Shown here piece by piece: positions 8,193 to 15,638 of a DNA stretch of 64,000 nt (within the stretch, counting starts at the first letter, position 1; every line of letters starts with the position of its first letter). The notes beneath the pieces are model-generated. The model saw nothing but the letters and a program-made list of their open reading frames with translations, was not told the origin of the DNA and ran no database searches. The position numbers and the translations under genes were made by a program. Source of the stretch: Alphaproteobacteria bacterium. GTDB taxonomy: Bacteria; Pseudomonadota; Alphaproteobacteria; Sphingomonadales; Sphingomonadaceae. The stretch covers positions 434,001 through 498,000 of the forward strand of contig JAHJIJ010000015.1 in the NCBI GenBank assembly GCA_018823325.1, in the 5' to 3' direction.

Positions 8193-8675
8193 ATGGCCGC
8201 CGCCCTATCCGCCCTCAGCGCCTTGGAGCGGCCGCTCTCTCCCCCTGAGCGGGCCCTGGTCGAAGGCGTGTTCGGCCATGCGATCGCGCTGGAGGCTGTC
8301 CGGGTGCGGACGCGCAAATGGTGGCCGTTTCAGCCGCGCTCCATCGTCATGGCCCCGCGCGGGCACATCCATTTCCATCCGGAGAGCACGAGCTATTGCG
8401 CCTGCTTCGGCGCCGGTCCGCTGGCTGCGCAGGGCCTGTTCATCCATGAAATGACGCATGTTTGGCAGCACCAGAAGGGGCTCAACCTGCTGCTGCGCCG
8501 CCACCCCTTCTGTCGCTATGACTATGCGTTCGAGCCCGGCAAGCCGTTTGCGCGCTACGGCATTGAGCAGCAGGCCGAGATCGTGCGGCATGTTTTCCTG
8601 ATGCGCCGAAGCCAGTCCGTGTCAGGCAAGCCGCCTTTGCCCGTGCTGGAAGCGATCCTGCCGTTCGGCCCCTGA
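8193..8675 (+). CDS. Small protein with zinc-metallopeptidase HExxH motif (annotated 'vgr-related' in relatives)
   Basis: 160 residues with H85-E86-M-T-H89 (FIHEMTHVWQHQ), the zincin-type motif also seen in DUF4157-like proteins, where the HVWQ extension is typical. A third ligand could be among the E/H residues around YGIEQQAE about 45 residues later. No signal peptide or membrane helix is seen. The ATG at 8193 directly abuts GGGAGG, which is too close for a good ribosome-binding site, yet no other in-frame start precedes it. The annotation name used for homologues says nothing firm about function; a peptidase role is inferred. Confidence 0.7.
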   Translation: MAAALSALSALERPLSPPERALVEGVFGHAIALEAVRVRTRKWWPFQPRSIVMAPRGHIHFHPESTSYCACFGAGPLAAQGLFIHEMTHVWQHQKGLNLLLRRHPFCRYDYAFEPGKPFARYGIEQQAEIVRHVFLMRRSQSVSGKPPLPVLEAILPFGP

Positions 8676-8696
8676 AAACGGTCAGTCTGAGCCGAT

Positions 8697-9191
8697 TCAG
8701 GCGGTTGCGTCTTCCAGATCGACAAGGCGGTGGTAGCCGCCGCGATAGAAGATGAGCGGTGAGCCGTCCGGATTGCGCTCCATCGCCTGCACGGCGCCGA
8801 CGACGAGAAGATGATCGCCCAACTCCACCACCTGTTCGATCGCACATTCGATCCAGGCCAGTGCGCCGTCGAGGATCGGCAATCCGCCGGGGCTGGTGCC
8901 ATGGGCCATGCCCTCGAACTTGTCGTCATGGCGCGACGCGAAGCGCCGGCAGGCGTCAAGCTGCTCACAGCCCAGCACATTGACGCAGAAACGGCCCGTA
9001 GGCGCGATGTTCGACCAGCTTTGCGAGCGCTTGTCCGGCAGGAAGCCGACCAGCGGTGGATCAAGGGAAATCGACGAAAATGTGCCGACCGCCAGACCCC
9101 AGCGCTGACCTGTTTCATCAATTGAGGTGATGACGCAGACACCAGTGGGATAGCTCCCCAGAACGTCGCGAAAATGCTTGGGATCGATCAA
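8697..9191 (-). CDS. Flavin reductase-like FMN-binding protein
   Basis: 164 residues of the flavin reductase (split-barrel) family: FRDVLGSYPTGVCVIT at the start, then AVGTFSSISLDPPLVGF and FCVNVLG, the usual FMN contact segments. Such proteins reduce FMN/FAD with NAD(P)H to feed two-component monooxygenases, or act as oxidoreductases on their own. The start is a TTG at 9191: no ATG or GTG is in frame before an upstream stop, and GAAGG lies 6-7 bases ahead. No oxygenase partner is adjacent. Confidence 0.88.
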   Translation of the reverse strand: MIDPKHFRDVLGSYPTGVCVITSIDETGQRWGLAVGTFSSISLDPPLVGFLPDKRSQSWSNIAPTGRFCVNVLGCEQLDACRRFASRHDDKFEGMAHGTSPGGLPILDGALAWIECAIEQVVELGDHLLVVGAVQAMERNPDGSPLIFYRGGYHRLVDLEDATA

Positions 9192-9313
9192 TGCGCTACC
9201 TTCTCAACTCTCTCCATGTTCACGCCGTCGCGAACACGCTCGGGCGCGAATGCGCGGCCCTGATAGCGTCTCGGGCACAATGAGGCCAGCCCGCAGAGCC
9301 GCGCCCGCGCAAC

Positions 9314-9736
9314 TTAACCGGGAGTGTCTTCCGAGAGCAGCCGGCTTGCCGTCTGCCGGATCAGCGCAATCATGTTGGGCAAGCCCTGTGTGCGATTGGA
9401 GGAAAGCTGGCGCTTGAGATCGAAGGGCGCCAGCGCGCCTTCGATATCGAATGCAGCCACTTCGGCGGGCATCCGATCCTGCACGGTGAGCAGCACGAGG
9501 GCGATGATGCCCTTGGTGATGGCAGCGTTGCTATCCGCCAGGAAATGCAGCGCGCCATTGTCCAGCCTTGTCGGGTAGACCCAGACGGCGGCTGAACAGC
9601 CCCGCACCAGCGTGGCGTCCGTCTTCAGCGCATCGGGCATGGGTTCGAGTTCGCGCCCCAGGTCGATCAGAAGGCGATAGCGCTCATCGCCTTCAAGAAG
9701 TTCATAATCGTCCTGGATCTGCTCAAATGTCGTCAT
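9314..9736 (-). CDS. sufE: SufE family Fe-S cluster assembly protein
   Basis: A 140-residue sulfur-acceptor protein that takes persulfide sulfur from the cysteine desulfurase SufS and passes it to the SufBCD scaffold. The acceptor cysteine is C47 in VRGCSAAVW, and the surrounding pattern (ERYRLLIDLGREL before it, SDNAAITKGI-type segment, here DSNAAITKGIIALVL, after it) is typical. The second ATG (9736) matches the family start better than the one 9 bases upstream. It stands apart from any suf operon here, directly downstream of the psp operon on the same strand. Confidence 0.9.
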   Translation of the reverse strand: MTTFEQIQDDYELLEGDERYRLLIDLGRELEPMPDALKTDATLVRGCSAAVWVYPTRLDNGALHFLADSNAAITKGIIALVLLTVQDRMPAEVAAFDIEGALAPFDLKRQLSSNRTQGLPNMIALIRQTASRLLSEDTPG

Positions 9737-9798
9737 AGCGCCCATATAGGTCGCGCTGCGCGTGAGGCCAGAAAAAGTCGCCCGCGCGGACGCAACGA

Positions 9799-10059
9799 TC
9801 AGACGTCGATGCCGGCCGCAATGGCTTCCAGCTTGCGGATGCGTTCCTTCAGATCAGCCAGCTCGATGCGCCCGCCTGCCGGCGCAGCATCTGCGGAAGG
9901 CCCCCGCGCCGCTGGTCGGCTGGCGACCAGCTCCAGCTCGGCCTGCTTGAGCGCCAGCCAGCCTTTCCAGCCCTTGAGCGCCGCGACGGCAATCAGGGCG
10001 AACGAGAAAGTTAGCGCTACCATTGTCATAGCGTGCTTCACGAGGTCGAGATCGGTCAT
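9799..10059 (-). CDS. PspB-like small membrane protein, last gene of the psp operon
   Basis: 86 residues: a hydrophobic helix at about residues 8-30, a short basic linker, a low-complexity Ala/Pro/Arg stretch, and a C-terminal helix LADLKERIRKLEAIAAGID. That end resembles the PspB coil (LEERLQTVERIIAAD in the pspB product of this operon). AGGAGA sits 8 bases before the ATG. It lies 29 bases after the preceding operon gene, so it is probably co-transcribed. Function is inferred from topology and context: a membrane partner or modulator of the Psp response. Confidence 0.7.
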   Translation of the reverse strand: MTDLDLVKHAMTMVALTFSFALIAVAALKGWKGWLALKQAELELVASRPAARGPSADAAPAGGRIELADLKERIRKLEAIAAGIDV

Positions 10060-10088
10060 GACTCTATCTCCTCCTGTCCGTCTCTTTG

Positions 10089-10373
10089 TCAGTGATCGGT
10101 GCGCGCGGCGCCGTCGTCGCCACGCAGCTGGTCGATTTCATTGGCAAGGTTGAAGCCGCGATCGGTCACAATACGTTCCAAGACCCTCACCCTCTGCTCC
10201 AGCCGCTCGACCTGGGCGGCATATTGCGCGGCTTTTTCCGCAGTCTGCGCGCCGAGCACTTCAAGCTCCCGTTCGCGCAGCTTCATCTTCTGCCGCATAT
10301 AGTTGCCCCATATGCCGGCAATGACCGGCAGACCGACCACAATCATGAAGAATATCAGCATTGAAGTTGGCAT
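10089..10373 (-). CDS. PspB-like membrane/coiled-coil protein
   Basis: 94 residues: an N-terminal membrane helix (SMLIFFMIVVGLPVIAGIW), a basic juxtamembrane segment, and a long coiled coil ending RVLERIVTDRGFNLANEIDQ followed by LRGDD. The helix-then-coil plan is that of PspB. The ending IVTD-x(3)-LxNEIxxLRG is shared with the gene upstream and, more weakly, with the PspC tail. GGGAGA is 6 bases before the ATG. Lies 31 bases downstream of the 112-residue gene. Confidence 0.75.
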   Translation of the reverse strand: MPTSMLIFFMIVVGLPVIAGIWGNYMRQKMKLRERELEVLGAQTAEKAAQYAAQVERLEQRVRVLERIVTDRGFNLANEIDQLRGDDGAARTDH

Positions 10374-10404
10374 GGTAGTCTCCCTGTCGGTTGCTTGCCG
10401 GATG

Positions 10405-10743
10405 TCAGTTGGAGGGGCCGCGCAGGCTCTCGATCTCGTTGGTGAGATGGAGCGAACTGTCCGTGACGATCCGTTCGACGTTGACGAGGCGGTCCTTGAT
10501 CGCGCCCAGCTCGGCACGAAGCTGTGCATTCTCCTGGCTGAGCAGTTTGATCCGCTCGCTCAGCTCCTCATTCTTCTGCGGATAGACGGCTTTGCCCCAG
10601 CTATTTTCCAGCGGATAGCCGTGTCGCACGCGCAGCCAGGTCGTGAAAATCCATCCGGCAATGGCACAGAAGGCGATCACAGAGCCGGCGCCCACGATGA
10701 GCGGCATGGACGAGGTGACTGCGTCCGCGGTGAAAGGATCCAT
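10405..10743 (-). CDS. PspB-like membrane/coiled-coil protein
   Basis: 112 residues: a membrane helix at about 14-38 (LIVGAGSVIAFCAIAGWIF), a basic linker, and a coiled coil (ELSERIKLLSQENAQLRAEL) ending in VNVERIVTDSSLHLTNEIES and LRG. Topology matches PspB, but the linker (RVRHGYPLENSWGKAVYPQ) is specific. AGGGAAG is present upstream of the ATG. It sits 49 bases after pspC in the operon. Not a standard psp gene of enterobacteria; in relatives it is normally left as hypothetical. Confidence 0.75.
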   Translation of the reverse strand: MDPFTADAVTSSMPLIVGAGSVIAFCAIAGWIFTTWLRVRHGYPLENSWGKAVYPQKNEELSERIKLLSQENAQLRAELGAIKDRLVNVERIVTDSSLHLTNEIESLRGPSN

Positions 10744-10792
10744 GGTTCAAACTTCCCTGTTCAATGCCCCGATGCGCCGATTGCCTTGCGCC

Positions 10793-11173
10793 TCAGCGCA
10801 GGCTCTCGATCTCATCGGCAAGGCGCGTGTTGCGGCTGGTGTAGAAGGTCTCGATGTCCGAGAGCCGACGGTCGATATCGCGGAACTTGCTGCGTACATC
10901 GCGGGTGGAGCGCGCCGGATTGGTGCGCACGCCCTGCCAGAAGCGCTCGTCTTCCCGATCCGCATACAGGCCGGTCGGCTTGGGCTCCGCCATCCATGCG
11001 GCGAGGAAATAGGCAATGAGCGTCCAGGGGAAGCCACCCGCGAGGGTGACGATTACCGCGCCGATGCGGACCCAGAGGACGTCGATGCCCACATAGTCGG
11101 CAATGCCGGCGCAGACGCCCATCCATTTGGCATTCTGCTTGTCGAGATAGAATTTGGTGCGGCGGGCGGACAT
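10793..11173 (-). CDS. pspC: Phage shock protein C (PspC domain) with coiled C-terminal tail
   Basis: 126 residues. The PspC domain is clear: KFYLDKQNAKWMGVCAGIAD then YVGIDVLWVRIGAVIVT and a second membrane helix (FPWTLIAYFLAAWM). The protein then carries a cytoplasmic tail with coiled-coil character ending NTRLADEIESLR. PspC senses membrane stress and, with PspB, recruits PspA away from PspF. The ATG at 11173 is 1 base after the pspB stop, so the two are coupled. Confidence 0.9.
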   Translation of the reverse strand: MSARRTKFYLDKQNAKWMGVCAGIADYVGIDVLWVRIGAVIVTLAGGFPWTLIAYFLAAWMAEPKPTGLYADREDERFWQGVRTNPARSTRDVRSKFRDIDRRLSDIETFYTSRNTRLADEIESLR

Positions 11174-11174
11174 T

Positions 11175-11441
11175 TCAGTTCCTCCTGTCGAGATAGGGGT
11201 CGTCGATTTCGCTTGGGCGCGCCGGGCGGAAATCGGGATTGTCGGCGGCAATGATCCGCTCGACGGTCTGGAGGCGCTCCTCCAGCCGGCGGGCCAGCAT
11301 GTGCAGCTCATCGAGCAGCCGTTCGTCTTCATCGGTGATCTTGGGCGATTGCTTCCACTTGGTGACATAATGGAAGATCAGCCAGGGCATGCCGATGAAC
11401 AGCATGCCGCAGATCACGATGGGCAGAAGCACGTCCTCCAT
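11175..11441 (-). CDS. pspB: Phage shock protein B
   Basis: 88 residues: one N-terminal membrane helix (VLLPIVICGMLFIGMPWLIF) followed by KWKQS and a cytoplasmic leucine-zipper-like helix (LLDELHMLARRLEERLQTVE, then RIIAAD). This is the PspB plan of the membrane-stress sensor, which partners PspC. It starts 3 bases after pspA ends and ends 1 base before pspC begins. Confidence 0.9.
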   Translation of the reverse strand: MEDVLLPIVICGMLFIGMPWLIFHYVTKWKQSPKITDEDERLLDELHMLARRLEERLQTVERIIAADNPDFRPARPSEIDDPYLDRRN

Positions 11442-11444
11442 GGA

Positions 11445-12113
11445 TCAGTCCTTCCTGGGCTGGGCCGCCTTGAGCGCGGCCAGTTCGGCTTCCACCTTGT
11501 CGGCGGACTGGAGTTCGGCGATTTCCTGCTCCAGCGTCTTGGGCTGACCGCCCAGACCCATGGCATCGGCTTCGCCTTCGGCCAGATCGACGCGGCGCTC
11601 CATCATCTCGAAGCGTGAGAAGGCATCATGCACGCGCTCGCCATTGTACATTTCGCGGGCACGGCGGCGCGTCTGTGCGCTCTCCATGCGGGCCACGAGG
11701 CTGTTCTGCCGGGCGCGGGCCTCGCGCAGCTTGCCTTGCAGCTTGGCGATGTCTTCCTCGGATGCGGCCAGCGCCTCATCGAGAACGGCGATCTGCGTTC
11801 TGAGCTGATCGGCCATTTCGCCGGCCTTCTGCTTTTCGACCAGTGCGGCCTTGGCAAGGTCTTCGCGGTCCTTGGAGAGCGCGAGCTGCGCCTTTTCGAC
11901 CCAGCTTTCCTGCAGGGCATCGAGCTTGGTGATGTGGCGGCGCATCTCCTTCTGGTCGGCGATGGTCCGCGCTGCCGATGCACGCACCTCGACCAGCGTT
12001 TCCTCCATTTCGAGGATGATCATGCGGATCATCTTTGCCGGGTCCTCGGCCCGATCGAGCAGATCGGTGACGTTGGCGGCAATGATATCCCGGGTGCGAG
12101 AGAAAATACCCAT
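11445..12113 (-). CDS. pspA: Phage shock protein A
   Basis: 222 residues of the PspA/IM30 (ESCRT-III-like) family: N-terminal amphipathic segment MGIFSRTRDIIAANVTDLLD, then a nearly all-helical coiled coil through residue 200. PspA binds and inhibits PspF in the resting state and assembles on damaged inner membrane to limit proton leakage. The ATG at 12113 has GGAG 7 bases upstream. It is the second gene of the operon read from the sigma-54-type promoter at 12424-12439, after the small gene at 12182-12358. Confidence 0.95.
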   Translation of the reverse strand: MGIFSRTRDIIAANVTDLLDRAEDPAKMIRMIILEMEETLVEVRASAARTIADQKEMRRHITKLDALQESWVEKAQLALSKDREDLAKAALVEKQKAGEMADQLRTQIAVLDEALAASEEDIAKLQGKLREARARQNSLVARMESAQTRRRAREMYNGERVHDAFSRFEMMERRVDLAEGEADAMGLGGQPKTLEQEIAELQSADKVEAELAALKAAQPRKD

Positions 12114-12139
12114 GTGATTACTCCATAAAGAGGCGGTGC

Positions 12140-12172
12140 GGCCGGGGCAGCGGGGGTTGGGCTGCCCCGGCC
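12140..12172 (-). promoter_or_regulatory. Strong hairpin between the first psp gene and pspA
   Basis: GGCCGGGGCAG (12140-12150) and CTGCCCCGGCC (12162-12172) form a perfect 11-bp GC-rich stem with an 11-base loop. It lies inside the predicted psp transcript, between the stop of the small gene and the pspA start. There is no T-run leftward, so it is more likely an RNA-processing/stability element or partial attenuator than a full terminator. Confidence 0.55.
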
Positions 12173-12181
12173 TTCAACCCG

Positions 12182-12358
12182 TCACGCAAGGGATTGTGAC
12201 GGCTTGTCCTGTGTGTTGTCCAGAGCCGCTGCGATCGGTGCGGCGACATCGCCGCTGACCGCAGGGCCGACAGCGCCAACCACCATGGTGGCGCTGAAAA
12301 GAAGGGTAAGCAGTGTTGCTGCGGTTTGGGCACCGAAGCGGTCAATCTTGTTCAACAT
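12182..12358 (-). CDS. Small membrane or secreted protein, first gene of the psp operon
   Basis: 58 residues beginning MLNKIDRFGAQTAATLLTLL, with a hydrophobic segment at about 13-38 and a polar C-terminus (DNTQDKPSQSLA). AGGAA lies 9 bases before the ATG at 12358; a GTG 9 bases upstream is the alternative but overlaps that site. It lies directly downstream of the sigma-54-type promoter and 68 bases ahead of pspA, so it should be induced with the operon. The hydrophobic stretch could be a membrane anchor or an uncleaved signal peptide. No family was recognised. Confidence 0.6.
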   Translation of the reverse strand: MLNKIDRFGAQTAATLLTLLFSATMVVGAVGPAVSGDVAAPIAAALDNTQDKPSQSLA

Positions 12359-12423
12359 GGCAGTCACTTCCTGATCCTGGTTTGGCCTTCAAACCCCGCT
12401 CATTGGCGGATTGCCCTATGCAT

Positions 12424-12439
12424 TGCAGGGGGCGTGCCA
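12424..12439 (-). promoter_or_regulatory. Sigma-54 (RpoN) -24/-12 promoter of the psp operon
   Basis: On the minus strand the bases read TGGCACGCCCCCTGCA. The consensus TGGCACG-N4-TTGCW is met with exact spacing between the GG and GC doublets and one mismatch (C for the first T). It precedes the small gene at 12358 and is opposite to pspF, whose product activates such promoters. The 100 bases to the right (12440-12540) would hold the PspF binding sites. Confidence 0.8.
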
Positions 12440-12539
12440 GTTTCAGAAAATGGCTTGATTACGCACTTTTTTGGTCAAGCGAAGGTAAGTGCCGTTCTTC
12501 CCTGTTGCAACGAGTTGGGAAATATCCCTAAAAGTTGGC

Positions 12540-13580
12540 ATGGAGAAGACGACGCACTTCGTCGGGGAATCGCTGGCCTTTCTGGATGCTGTGGAGCAGG
12601 CCGGACGGGCGGCCGATCTCAATCGCCCGGTGCTGGTGATCGGCGAACGGGGCACCGGCAAGGAGCTGATCGCCGAGCGCATCCATCGCCTCTCGCCCCG
12701 CTGGGATTGCCCGCTCATCATCATGAACTGCGCGGCCCTGCCCGAGACGCTGATCGAGGCCGAATTGTTCGGCCATGAAGCGGGTGCGTTCACCGGCGCC
12801 ACGCGCGCGCGAGCGGGCCGTTTCGAGGAGGCCGATGGCGGCACATTGTTCCTCGATGAGCTGGGCACGCTCTCCATGGCCGCGCAGGAGCGGCTGCTGC
12901 GCGCGGTTGAATATGGCGAGGTGACGCGCATCGGCAGTTCGCGCCCGCTCAATGTCGATGTGCGGATCGTCGGGGCGACCAATGAGCATTTGCCGGATGC
13001 CGTGGAAGCCGGGCGCTTCCGCGCCGACCTGCTGGACCGCCTGAGCTTCGAGGTGATCACCCTGCCGCCGCTGCGCGGGCGCGAGGGCGATGTGGAAGTG
13101 CTGGTCGAACATTTCGGTCGGAGGATGGCAACCGAATGCGGCTGGCCGGGCTGGCCCGGCTTCTCAAAGCGCGCGATTGCCGAGCTGGTCGCCTATCGCT
13201 GGCCGGGCAATGTGCGCGAGCTGCGCAATGTGGTCGAGCGTGCGGTGTATCGCTGGCCCGAGCCGGACCAGCCGATCGACGCGATCCAGCTCGATCCCTT
13301 CGCATCGCCGTGGCGGCCGCAGTCGGTGGCGTCAAAGCCCGCCGCTGCCAGCATCGTGCCTGCGACGGCGTTCCCGGAGGATGGCGCGGTTGGAGACGGC
13401 CGATTGCTGATCGCGCTGGACGATATAGCCGACTTTCGCGGTGCGGTGGACGCACATGAGGCTGCCATTCTGCGCCATGCGCTCCAGCGGCACCGCTTCA
13501 ACCAGCGCGCAACGGCCAAGGCGCTCGGGATGTCCTATGACCAGTTGCGTCACTGCCTCAAGAAGCACGCCCTGCTTTAG
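12540..13580 (+). CDS. pspF: Sigma-54-dependent activator of the phage shock operon
   Basis: 346 residues: an AAA+ sigma-54 interaction domain from the very N-terminus (no receiver or sensor domain, as in PspF) and a C-terminal Fis-type helix-turn-helix (FNQRATAKALGMSYDQLRHC). Walker A is GERGTGKE near residue 35; the sigma-54 contact loop GAFTGA is near residue 82; Walker B is GGTLFLDELG. PspA binds the AAA+ domain to keep it off. Divergent from the psp operon, with the shared control region between. The ATG at 12540 gives the usual start; no strong ribosome-binding site is visible, which suits a weakly expressed regulator. Confidence 0.93.
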   Translation: MEKTTHFVGESLAFLDAVEQAGRAADLNRPVLVIGERGTGKELIAERIHRLSPRWDCPLIIMNCAALPETLIEAELFGHEAGAFTGATRARAGRFEEADGGTLFLDELGTLSMAAQERLLRAVEYGEVTRIGSSRPLNVDVRIVGATNEHLPDAVEAGRFRADLLDRLSFEVITLPPLRGREGDVEVLVEHFGRRMATECGWPGWPGFSKRAIAELVAYRWPGNVRELRNVVERAVYRWPEPDQPIDAIQLDPFASPWRPQSVASKPAAASIVPATAFPEDGAVGDGRLLIALDDIADFRGAVDAHEAAILRHALQRHRFNQRATAKALGMSYDQLRHCLKKHALL

Positions 13581-13601
13581 GGCTAGCGCCAGGGCGGCGG
13601 G

Positions 13602-14660
13602 TCACGCCCGGATCGGGAGAGCTGAATCCACCAGGTCGAGCGTGCGCCTGAGCGTATCCGGATCGATCGTGAACGTCTCCGGCGCGTTGGGGTCGGGCCG
13701 TCCCACCACGAAGCTGAACAGGCCGCCGTACAGATCGACCAGCCCCTTGTGATAGGCATAGAAGCGGCGCGGGTCCTGCAAGGTGATGAGCGCCGGGCCA
13801 TCCGGCGCAAAGAAGTGAAGATGGTTGAGATGCGAGCCCTCAGCGCTCACCACGACACGTGCATCGCGCAGCTTCACGCCGATTTCAGCCGGTGAGAGTT
13901 CCGAAGGCACCACGGTCTGAAAGCCCAGGGTCTCCAGCAGTCCGCGCAGAGCCACAAGGTTGGAAGGATCGCGAAGGCGCCCACCTGTTCCGCGACTGAG
14001 GAAAACGAGCGGGCCGGCAGAATCTCCTGTCATGGCGGCTACGCTGCCCCGCATCCGGTCGCGCAGCTCCAGGAAGCGGCGCCGCCAGTGGGAATTGTGA
14101 CCGCGATCATCCAGCAGAACGAGCCGCTGAATCCGACAGTCGCTCGAATAGTGGCAATCCAGTCCGCTCAGTTGCCGGAAGCCCGGTTCATGCGGCCAGA
14201 GTTGGCGCGCGATTCCGACGGCTGGAAGGTGCGCGGCGGCGCCGTGCAACTCGACAACCAGCGAGTCCCGGGCCCAGTGACCGAACTCGCGACCGGAGAG
14301 CGCATTCGTGGAGAGAATGGCATCGTCGAGCTCTGTCAGATCGCGCATGTCATGCGGCTGGATGGTCGCAAAGTGCTGAACGAAGCGACCGGAGGCGAGC
14401 CGGCAACCCCGGATACGTGCGTTCTTGAGGACATATTCGATCGTCGGGCGATGATCGCGGGCTGCGCCGCACACGCGCTTCCATTCCAGCGCACGATTGC
14501 CATGAACCACGCCGATAATGGCCTCGAACTCTCCGGGGACGTAGACGGAGGGTCGGTCGCTCAGCTCTTCGGCCGGTGCGATTATTCTGGCGGACAGCGC
14601 TGCGGTCTCCAGAGAGACCGGCGAGACCCGATTGAGGATGCGTTGAAGGAGGAAACTCAT
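13602..14660 (-). CDS. Glycosyltransferase of the GT61/DUF563 type (probable)
   Basis: 352 residues, soluble. The C-terminal half shows the GT61-like pattern: VFLSRGTGGRLRDPSNLVAL (R-rich start of the nucleotide-sugar region), then LGFQTVVPSELSPAEIGVKL, then VVSAEGSHLNHLHFFAPDGP, which corresponds to the family's H/E-G-S-x-L-x-N segment. Such enzymes add sugars to polysaccharides or lipopolysaccharide. GAGG lies 5 bases before the ATG. It is isolated between pspF (convergent) and a membrane protein gene, without other polysaccharide genes nearby, so the acceptor is unknown. Confidence 0.6.
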   Translation of the reverse strand: MSFLLQRILNRVSPVSLETAALSARIIAPAEELSDRPSVYVPGEFEAIIGVVHGNRALEWKRVCGAARDHRPTIEYVLKNARIRGCRLASGRFVQHFATIQPHDMRDLTELDDAILSTNALSGREFGHWARDSLVVELHGAAAHLPAVGIARQLWPHEPGFRQLSGLDCHYSSDCRIQRLVLLDDRGHNSHWRRRFLELRDRMRGSVAAMTGDSAGPLVFLSRGTGGRLRDPSNLVALRGLLETLGFQTVVPSELSPAEIGVKLRDARVVVSAEGSHLNHLHFFAPDGPALITLQDPRRFYAYHKGLVDLYGGLFSFVVGRPDPNAPETFTIDPDTLRRTLDLVDSALPIRA

Positions 14661-14822
14661 GTCGCCTCACAGTTTGGCTTCGAGCGGATCGAGGCGCGGC
14701 GCATGAGGGCATCACTGTCGCCCGATCCGAAAGCCGCCGAGGCAAGCGCGCGGGCGGCATCGGATCAGGGCGACAACGCGAGCCTTCCAAGCAACGGTCT
14801 CAGAAGGTAATGGATCAGCGCC

Positions 14823-15386
14823 TCAGCCGCCGTTGAAGTTCACCATGCAATAGAGCATCGGGATGGACAGCAGCGTATTCGTGCGGCTGAAGATCATCGC
14901 GGTGGTGGCGGCTTTGGCCTTGGTGGCGTCGTCGGCTTCCACCAGCCCGAGCGCTTTCTTCTGCGCTGGCCAGATCACGAACCAGACGTTGATCGCCATG
15001 ATCACCGCCAGCCACATGCCAAGGCCGATCAGCTGATAAGGCGCCTGAAGCACGAAGGCCTGATGGAGATAGCCCGCGAGATGGGCCACGATCAGCCCCG
15101 TGAGCACCGTGAAGGCCGCGCCCCAACGGAAGAAGAACAGCGCAGACGGCGCAATGAACTTGGAGACGCCCGGCTTCAGCTCAGCCGGAACCTTGGGCAT
15201 GGTCGGCATCTGGACGAAGTTGAAATAGTAAAGCAGGCCGATCCAGAGGATGCCGAAGAAGGTGTGCAGCCATCGAAACGTGGCTGATAGGAACTCGCCA
15301 TTTGGGCCGATGCCATAAATCACCGCCAGCGTCAGGATCACGCCGATCAGCAGAACGAGATGCAGATTGCCGAACAGTTTCGTCAT
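14823..15386 (-). CDS. PuuD-like four-helix membrane protein
   Basis: 187 residues with about four or five membrane helices: LFGNLHLVLLIGVILTLAVI, RWLHTFFGILWIGLLYYFNF, FFRWGAAFTVLTGLIVAHL, and LGMWLAVIMAINVWFVIWP. The HTFFGILWIGLLYYFNFVQ segment and NVWFVIWPAQKKALG match the membrane part of the urate hydroxylase PuuD family and related cytochrome-c-less proteins. In sphingomonads this gene is commonly named urate hydroxylase, but the cytochrome c domain of true PuuD is absent here and no purine genes are nearby, so the role stays open. Confidence 0.65.
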   Translation of the reverse strand: MTKLFGNLHLVLLIGVILTLAVIYGIGPNGEFLSATFRWLHTFFGILWIGLLYYFNFVQMPTMPKVPAELKPGVSKFIAPSALFFFRWGAAFTVLTGLIVAHLAGYLHQAFVLQAPYQLIGLGMWLAVIMAINVWFVIWPAQKKALGLVEADDATKAKAATTAMIFSRTNTLLSIPMLYCMVNFNGG

Positions 15387-15638
15387 GTTGCTCCCCCAGT
15401 CATTTTGCCGGGTGCATTGACCAGCACCCCTCTCCCATGCCGGTTTTTCCGGCCATCGGGCAGGCTAAGCCAAAGTCGCGCTCATGTCATATCAAAATTA
15501 TATTTGCGCTTGATCGGGAGAGATCGCTGGAAACAAGCCGATTGAGGCGCCATTTGCTACCGGCGACCGACACGAATCGCGCCCCTGCGCGTTTCACCCT
15601 TTCGGACGATTACAATGCACCAACAGGAGAATAGCGCC

